Assembly (NCBI GenBank): GCA_022575985.1
Contig: JAKSXM010000147.1
Span: 19,130,001 to 19,194,000, forward strand
Length of the DNA stretch: 64,000 nucleotides
From: Anagrus nilaparvatae
Lineage: Eukaryota > Arthropoda > Insecta > Hymenoptera > Mymaridae
Direction: 5' to 3'
Under the pieces are notes generated by a model, which had not been told where the DNA came from, made no database searches, and saw nothing but the letters and a program-made list of their open reading frames with translations. The position numbers were made by a program, and so were the translations under genes. Shown here in pieces: positions 57,693 to 64,000 of this stretch (positions are counted from its first letter, which is position 1; each line of letters opens with the position of its first letter).

Positions 57693-59778
57693 CACGGTGC
57701 CCCTGAAACAATTTAAATAAAAATTCAAATTACCCCCGAGATTCCAATGGAAATTTGTTTTTTAGTTTTTTAGTTGTTCAGAGTCACAAAAATCAAAAAA
57801 TTTAAAAAATTTGTCTGGCGCTTTTTTTTTTAAACTAAAAACTGTTTCATTTCGATATTATAATAGAAAATAATCGGAAAATAATAAATAAGTTTGTATA
57901 AAAGCTGGTTTAAGTTATAAAAAATAATTTTTAATGTACAAAATCTTTAATAACATTAAATTTACTAAAAAAAAATAGTCTTACCAAAAAAAAAAGACCT
58001 AGAAAAAACAGGCAGCTGAGGGAAGCCCAGGGCATCTCAAAATCGAAATTTTGAGAAAAATTATAATTTTATTGTAAAAATTATACTATTAATGTCAAAA
58101 TGATAATTTTAATGTAAAAATTAATTAACTAATTAATTAACGATAATTAACTCATTAACGCCGGGGCGGAGAGTTTTGGAAGTGAGCAAAAATAAATACA
58201 TTCCCTTATAGTTACGTGGCTAAAAAGTTCATCCTAATAGTAAAATTTCACGCTCTTTCAGAATCTGACATTAGTTTTGAACTAGAACTCTTAAATATAC
58301 CCTAAAAGGGGGGGTTGAAAGGGGTAGATCAGGTATTATAAGAAAAGTTTGGAAAAATTAATGACAAAAGTATCAAATTTTATTGAAAAATGCTTGAACA
58401 TAATATTTTTTATGTAAATTTAAGCAAACTTTGTATACATTGTGGCCTCATTCATTTTGGTCCTATTTACAACCCTTAAAGTGTGCCATGTGGATAAGGC
58501 TAGATACAAAAAAAAAAAAAAAAATAAAACTTATTTTTTATAATTAAAATTATATTCTTAAGTAGAATTGGCTGCTAATTTCAAATTTAACGTCAGTTTT
58601 GTGCAAGAATTTTAAGTGTTGACACACCCTCTAAAATAGGGGTGAACGGGGTAAAGCAGCCGTATTAGGGTTATGCTTTATGGCAATTTTGTCAAAGACA
58701 CCCCTATTTTGATTGTCCTGATTATGCTTATTGACTTTTATTTACTTTTGAATCTTGTTTACTATTAAAATATTGTTAATTTTTTCTATTTTTATTTTAC
58801 TGTATATTGACACTGTATAATTTTTTGTGATGGCAAATAAAGATATAATAATTGAATAATTGAATTTTAGAGAATGCTTAAAAATTTTTGTACAAAACTG
58901 ATGTTGAATTTGAAATTAGGAGCCAATTTTACTTAAGAATATAATTTAATTTATAAAAAATAAGTTTTATTTTAATTTTTTTAACTAACACGGCCAGGCT
59001 GCTGTGCTTGAAATTTCTAGCAGTTTGCTTGAATATTCAAGCAGTTTGCTTTAAATTTCAAGCATTTGCTTGAAAATTCAAGCAACAAAAAAATTTCAAG
59101 CAAAGCAGTCTGGCCGTGTATACCCTTATCCACATGGCACATTTTAAGGATTGTAAATAGGACCAAAATGAATAAGACCACAATGTATACATATATATAA
59201 AAACTAATGTTACATTCTGAAAGAGCGTGAAATTTGACTATTAGGATGAACTTTTTAGCCACGTATCTATAAGGGAATGTATTTATTTTTGCTCACTTCC
59301 AAAACTCTCCGCCCCGGCGTTAATGAGTTAATTTTCGTTAATTAATTAGGTAATTAATTTTTACATTAAAATTATCATTTTGGCATTAAAAGTATAATTT
59401 TTACATTAAAATTATAATTTTTCTTAAAATTTCGATTTTGAGATGCCCTGGGCTTCCCTCAGCTGCCTGTTGTTTCTAGGTCTTTTTTTTTGGTAAAATT
59501 ATTTTTTTTTAGTAAATTTAATGTTATTAAAGATTTTGTACATTAAAAATTATTTTTTATAACTTAAACTAGCTTTTATACAAACTTATTTATTATTTTC
59601 CGATTATTTTTTATTATAATATCGAAAGGAAACAGTTTTTAGTTAAAAAAAAAAAGAAGCGCCAGACGGATTTTTTAAATTTTTTGATTTTTGTGACTCT
59701 GAACAACTAAAAAACAAATTTCTATTGGAATCTCGGGGGTAATTTGAATTTTTATTTAATTGTTTCAGGGGCACCGTG
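57693..59778. mobile_element. Long palindromic element, 2.09 kb, ~1-kb arms
   Basis: Ends CACGGTGCCCCTGAAACAAT, flanked by CTTT on both sides (57,689-57,692; 59,779-59,782). Almost the whole length is inverted repeat: CATTAACGCCGGGGCGGAGA (58,153) pairs with its complement near 59,303-59,326, and the CCACATGG blocks at 58,489 and 59,129 face each other. The right arm carries an extra MITE. No protein. Confidence 0.88.
58988..59119. mobile_element. MITE in the right arm of the long palindrome, ~132 bp
   Basis: TIR ACACGGCCAG(G/A)CTGCT; interior made of TTTGCTTGAAA / TTCAAGCA repeats. It is absent from the matching place in the left arm (~58,505), so it came after the palindrome formed. Confidence 0.8.
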
Positions 59779-59782
59779 CTTT

Positions 59783-60621
59783 AAAAATTGGACAGTTAAC
59801 ATATTTTTACGTAACAAATACAGTACAATCGGTATTTTTTAAATTCAAGACAACGACCTCAGACTTGGGTTAAAATAGCTAAGAACTACGGATGTATTAT
59901 TTTGAATTTTGGTTTTAATTTAGAAATATCTTAAATGCTTTTCGGCTCATATCTCGCTGAAAACAGGCACTTTATACAGAAATTTTTTTTTTCTTTTTTT
60001 TTCAATATATTCTAATACCAAAATTAGAATCAAAGTTTTATTTTAGTCCAAATGCTTTATTTTACGATTATAGGCAGATTTAACCAGATGTCGTTAGCTT
60101 TACTATTTATGATTTATTTAGTACACAAGGAATAAAATTAAGCACCTTAAAATCAACTTTTGAAAGAGGATTTTACTGTAGCCCAGTAAGTCTCTTGATG
60201 ACTGATAATATTCGGTGATATTAATAATATCATGTGAGAACCATTTTATACCTCCAGAAAGCTTTTTTTACTGTCATATACATGCCTAACGCATGCATAT
60301 CTATTTTGTAAAGTGTGCTGTATGTGAGTAAGTCCCAAGGTGTACGAGAAGTAGTGGGGACAGTAATCGTCCTCTTCGTGCTCCGACTTTCGTTGAGTGT
60401 ACACGCGCTTCTCAGAGTGTGGAAATGTAATAGCATATATGTAAATGCCAGTATTATATTATACTCGATATCATGATCTTATTCTATATTTAATTAAAAG
60501 TGTTTTTTACATTAGTAATAAAAGGAGCTCCATAATTATTTTATATTAATTAATTGTGTCTAGTTTTTTACACGAACCTACCTTGTGCATACACAACATT
60601 TACTATAAGAGATCCAATTTT
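59783..60621. other. Unassigned intronic sequence
   Basis: 60,280-60,425 is GC-richer than its surroundings and could be part of an LTR, but no repeat partner lies in the window. The 68-codon minus-strand frame at 60,230-60,436 is unsupported. A palindrome CTTGTGCATACACAAC at ~60,584-60,599 precedes copy B of the minisatellite-bearing element. Confidence 0.4.
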
Positions 60622-60669
60622 AACATGGAACATGTTCATTGGATGGGGTATTTGAAAAAGTCTGGCTTG

Positions 60670-60895
60670 GCAGGGGGGGGGGGGTGAAAAATTGACGCTT
60701 TTAGGTGGGGTCAAAAATTGACGTTTTTAGGGGGGGGGGGTCAAAAATTGACGCTTTTAGGGGGGGGGTCAAAAATTGACGCTTTTAGGGGGAGGGTCAA
60801 AAATTGACGCTTTTAGGGGGGGGGGGGTCAAAAATTGACGCTTTTAGGGGGGGGGGGGTGACAAATTGACGTTTTTAGGGGGGGGGGGGGTCAAA
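60670..60895. repeat. G-rich minisatellite, ~30-bp unit, 7-8 copies
   Basis: Units GTCAAAAATTGACGCTTTTA plus 7-13 G. The AAAATTGACG core and G runs correspond to the GACC...CCCCC units of copy A. Confidence 0.92.
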
Positions 60896-60914
60896 TGGAC
60901 TTAGAATATTTTTG

Positions 60915-61262
60915 ATTCAGGGACTTTTGGTGCAGAAGTACCTAGGGACCTATGGTGCAGAAGTCCCTAAAGACCTTTGGTGCTGAAGTACCTAGGAACC
61001 TTTGGTGTAGAAGTACCTAGGGAGCATTGGTGCAGAAGTACCTAGGGACCTTTGGTGCTGAAGTACCTAGGAACCTTTGGTGCAGAAGTCCCTAAAGACC
61101 TTTGGTGCAGAAGTACCTACGGAGCATTGGTGCAGAAGTACCTAGGGACCTATGGTGCAGAAGTCCCTAACGACCTTTGGTGCAGAAGTACGTAGGAATT
61201 TTTGGTGCAGAAGTCCCTAAAGGCCTTTCGTGTAGAAGTACCTAGGGACCATTGGTGCAGAA
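60915..61262. repeat. ~25-bp minisatellite, about 13 copies
   Basis: Units CTTTGGTGCAGAAGTACCTA GGGAC with frequent CCTAAAGAC variants, arranged partly in higher-order pairs. Confidence 0.92.
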
Positions 61263-61539
61263 TTTTTAAAGAATTTATTGTAAAAATTAATAAAAAATAA
61301 ATTCATATTATTTAAAAATCTATAATAATTTGAAAATTTAATTAATTTTATTCATTTTGATGTCTAAGCAGCATGATTTCTATAATAAAAATCTAAATAT
61401 AAATATTTGCATATAAATATTTATATTATGAACACAATAGATACTTTATTATCCGTGTTATAAGTGAACATGTTCCATGCTCGTTGGTTGTGTAGTTACA
61501 CAAACCGGTTATTTTACCAGGATATTATTTTAGTCCGAT

Positions 61540-62310
61540 CGGGACCCATATGACCTTTATTGGTGTCGGATATTAATTTCTTTATTAATTTTAATATGCA
61601 AATCCAGTTTTTTAATCCCAGAATCCATTTTTACGCCTAAAATGTATTTTTGTACGTTGATTTTCTTTCAGCCCGATTGAATCCAATAGGTAACTCTGTG
61701 TATGATTTTAATTGGTGGTTTTTTCATCCCTGGGTATCAATGTAAACATCTGGATTTAATTTTATCCTGATTGGGCCCAATAGGCCTTAAGGTGGACGAA
61801 TTTATCATTTGTTAGTTATTTTATTCTGCTGAACACATTATTTACCCTTATATAATCTATTTTCATCCCTTGACATCGATTTCTACATCAGGATTTTATT
61901 TTTCCCAATTGGTTCCGATGGGCCCTTGGATGGCTAATTTTATCCTTTGGTATTCATTGTATCCGGCTGGACTCATTTTTAACCACTAAAGTCCATTTTT
62001 ATCCCTGGGGATTGATTTATACATCAGGATTTGATTTTTTCCCGATACGAACCACAATAGATGATTTTATCAGTTGTTATTTAATTTATGCTGCTGAACC
62101 TATTTTTTACCCCTATAGTCTATTCGTATCCCTGGGAATCAATTTGTACAGCAAGATCTCATTTTTTTCTAATCGCGCCCAATGGGCTGCTGGATAGCTA
62201 ATTCTATCTGTTGGTATTTATTTTATTATGAGGGACCCAATTTTTACCTATAGAGTCCATTTTTATCCTCGCTGATCACTCTTTACATTAGTATTTTATT
62301 TTGTGACGGA
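61540..62310. repeat. Diverged satellite, ~130-140-bp unit, about 6 copies
   Basis: Recurring ATCCCTGGG (near 61,727, 61,866, 61,998, 62,127, 62,263), ACATCAGGATTTGATTTTT, CCCAATGGGC-like and GCTGAACC...TTTTTACC blocks in fixed order. The 61-codon frame at 62,012 lies inside it and is rejected. Confidence 0.85.
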
Positions 62311-62469
62311 TTCGTTTTACGTATGAACCTAAATGTATTCAATTTATCCTGAATAAGAAATAAAATTTAAAATTACAATTAAAAATAATAAATATACATT
62401 TTACTCTAGTCAAATCACGGGAGGGGGGGGGGGTATTGTTTGTGGCCGCCACCGGATTTGGTATACTAC

Positions 62470-62895
62470 AGGTTTTTTGGGTCGCTAAATACGAAAATCG
62501 GAGTCTTTTCTATTAGAAATTGGGACTTGGCCCTTAAATTAGCCAAAACTATCCCTAAAAGGGGTGTTTTTGCAACTTTTGATCTAGCCCTCCAAGATTT
62601 GATCTAAGAAAGGTTTTTGGGGTCGCTGATCACGAATATTAAAGTTATAACTATGCAAGATTACCCCTGCACCCTTAAATTGGCCAAAACTACTCCTAAA
62701 AGGGGTGTTTTTACTATTTTCGCTCTAGCCCTTCAAGATTCGATCTGATAGGGTTTTTTGGGTCGCTAATCACAAAAATTGATGTCTTTTCAATTAAAAC
62801 TTAACTCTTCACACTTAAATTAGCCAAAACTACGCCTAAAAGGGGTGTTTTCTCTACTTTCACTCTAGTCCTCTAAGATTTGGTCTAAAAGGTCG
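62470..62895. repeat. Tandem repeat, ~140-bp unit, 3 copies
   Basis: GGTTTTTTGGGTCGCTAA starts at 62,472, ~62,611 and ~62,752; each unit ends CCTAAAAGGGGTGTTTT plus CTAGCCCTCCAAGATTTG. Confidence 0.92.
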
Positions 62896-63570
62896 GTAAG
62901 GAAGTTATCTTATTTATAAAATAAGGTAAGCAAATGTTTTATCATTTGAAAAATTTTTAAAAAATTAAAAATAATTTTTTTTGCATTAACAAAATTTTTA
63001 TTATGCTTTAAAATGACCCTTCAAGGGCTATTTATTATGATCAGCGACCTAAAAAACTAATAAAATAAATAAAAAAAATCTTTAAATATTTAAAAAAATA
63101 ATATATCTTATTTCATCATGTGTTTTATATCTTATATTTGATATTTTGTGCTTTTAACGCTGTTATTTCCGTATATCGGCTATAATTTCGGTAGCATATT
63201 TTCGATTTGACCCAAAATCTAATCAGTTCATCTTTGACTCGGTATTAACTTACATATAAATTTTGAACCTTATCGGAGATTACAGTGACCTAATTGATCG
63301 CAACAGTCTAATTAAACGCTTAACACCCAAGTGCTTATCTTTGTGACGTTTTGTATTTGCAGACTAAACTTCTAAAAATGTATCTATGTAAAAATTTCTC
63401 AATTTTCATAATCTAATGTCAAACTTAAATCAACCGGAAACTCAATATTTCAGATCAAAGTTGGGCACTAAAAAAAATCGACAAGTTGCTTGTCAGTCTA
63501 TAACTCTAAAGGAGAAATATCATTAGAATTTGTTCCTCGATTTATTCGTGTTTTGATTGGTCATGTCGAT
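62896..63570. other. Unassigned AT-rich intron
   Basis: No gene or repeat recognised. Confidence 0.4.
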
Positions 63571-63573
63571 TTT

Positions 63574-63920
63574 ATCATGCGCGTGAATTATATTTTTTAT
63601 TTGGTGCTAGCGGTATAAAATACAAGAAGTTCTCTGTCACATAAACTCTCGAGCGTTATTTAATTTTTATTATTATTTAATCTTTTAATATAATTATTCA
63701 TTAATAAAATTTTGTGTATTTTTTCTATAACTCTAAAGGAGAAATATCATGCGCGTGAATTATATTTTTTATTGGGTGCTAGCGGTATAGAATACAAGAA
63801 GTTCTCCGTCACATAAACTCTCGAGCGTTATTTAATTTTTATTATTATTTAATCTTTTAATATAATTATTCATTAATAAAATTTTGTATATTTTTCATTA
63901 TAATTAAATATAAATAAGAA
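63574..63920. repeat. 173-bp tandem duplication
   Basis: ATCATGCGCGTGAATTATAT begins copies at ~63,576 and ~63,749, each with AAGAAGTTCTC(T/C)GTCACAT and CTCTCGAGCGTTATTTAA. Few differences, so recent. It also includes a TATAAAATAC box-like word and could be an LTR piece. Confidence 0.88.
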
Positions 63921-64000
63921 ATATAATATTTTTCTCATTTTATTATAAATCTTCTAAAAATTTCGTCTTCGATTTTATTTTAATCGATTCCTTTTAGCTC

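Larger units (their letters stand above)
60622..61510. mobile_element. Minisatellite-bearing element, copy B
   Basis: Left AACATGGAACATGTT (60,622), right GAACATGTTCCATG (61,466) followed by GGTTGTGTAGTTACACAAACC (61,487-61,507, near-palindrome). Same order as copy A at 8.2-8.85 kb, in opposite orientation: G-run minisatellite (60,670-60,895), then a GAAGTACCTAGGGACC array (60,915-61,262), then AT-rich unique DNA. No coding. Confidence 0.75.

Noticed and set aside
60230..60436. Minus-strand 68-codon frame in a GC-richer patch
   Set aside because: No recognisable domain; the patch is more likely part of a retroelement LTR or UTR than a gene.

Overview
The window is a very AT-rich stretch of an insect nuclear genome. 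It lies inside one large host gene, the spectraplakin short stop (shot, the insect MACF1/dystonin homologue), read on the + strand. Four exons are visible at 13,473-13,937, 14,015-14,257, 38,160-39,191 and 52,207-52,353. Together they are 1,887 bp, about 3% of the window. Each has consensus AG/GT borders, is a whole number of codons, and joins the next in phase 0. They encode part of the plakin region: spectrin-repeat helices, an SH3-like domain split by a 77-bp intron, and further spectrin repeats. The two large complete introns are 23.9 kb and 13.0 kb, and at least 13.5 kb and 11.6 kb of intron lie outside the exon block. The insect order cannot be fixed from the sequence.

Everything else I recognise is mobile or tandem DNA. 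1-13.5 kb: a 1.2-kb foldback element, a decayed Penelope-like element (PLE, reverse transcriptase plus GIY-YIG) with an inverted terminal copy, a P-element transposase pseudogene with an unusual minisatellite-bearing element in its intron, a CR1-like 3' end and an R1-clade non-LTR element that sits inside an (ATT)n microsatellite, and a second P-element fragment. 14.3-38.2 kb: several foldback/MITE elements, a second R1-like fragment, an 8.6-kb LTR retrotransposon with LTRs that look identical but a gutted interior (itself holding a nearly intact CR1/Jockey-type element and a 1.3-kb foldback), a tRNA-derived SINE, a hammerhead-like motif, a 2.4-kb array of ~111-bp satellite monomers, another satellite, a decayed CR1-like element and a Tigger/pogo transposase fragment.

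39.2-52.2 kb: a second PLE (40.3-49.3 kb) with inverted terminal copies, split by a TTAA element, a TA element and a 5.5-kb transposon with long TIRs. That transposon in turn contains three further levels of nested elements. Several insertions can be proved from target duplications and from the uninterrupted sister arm. 52.4-64 kb: more foldbacks, one with ~1-kb arms, a CR1-like fragment, the second copy of the minisatellite-bearing element, two diverged satellite arrays and a 173-bp duplication.

There is no operon-like cooperation between genes. The elements sit in shot introns and must be transcribed and spliced out with the host pre-mRNA. The best leads for something undescribed are: (1) the paired elements at 8.2-8.85 and 60.6-61.5 kb, with shared ends and two ordered minisatellite blocks; (2) a hammerhead-like RNA motif in four copies whose helix II sequences differ but stay paired; (3) the nested insertion stack at 40.3-49.3 kb; (4) the density of long perfect hairpins in one gene's introns.
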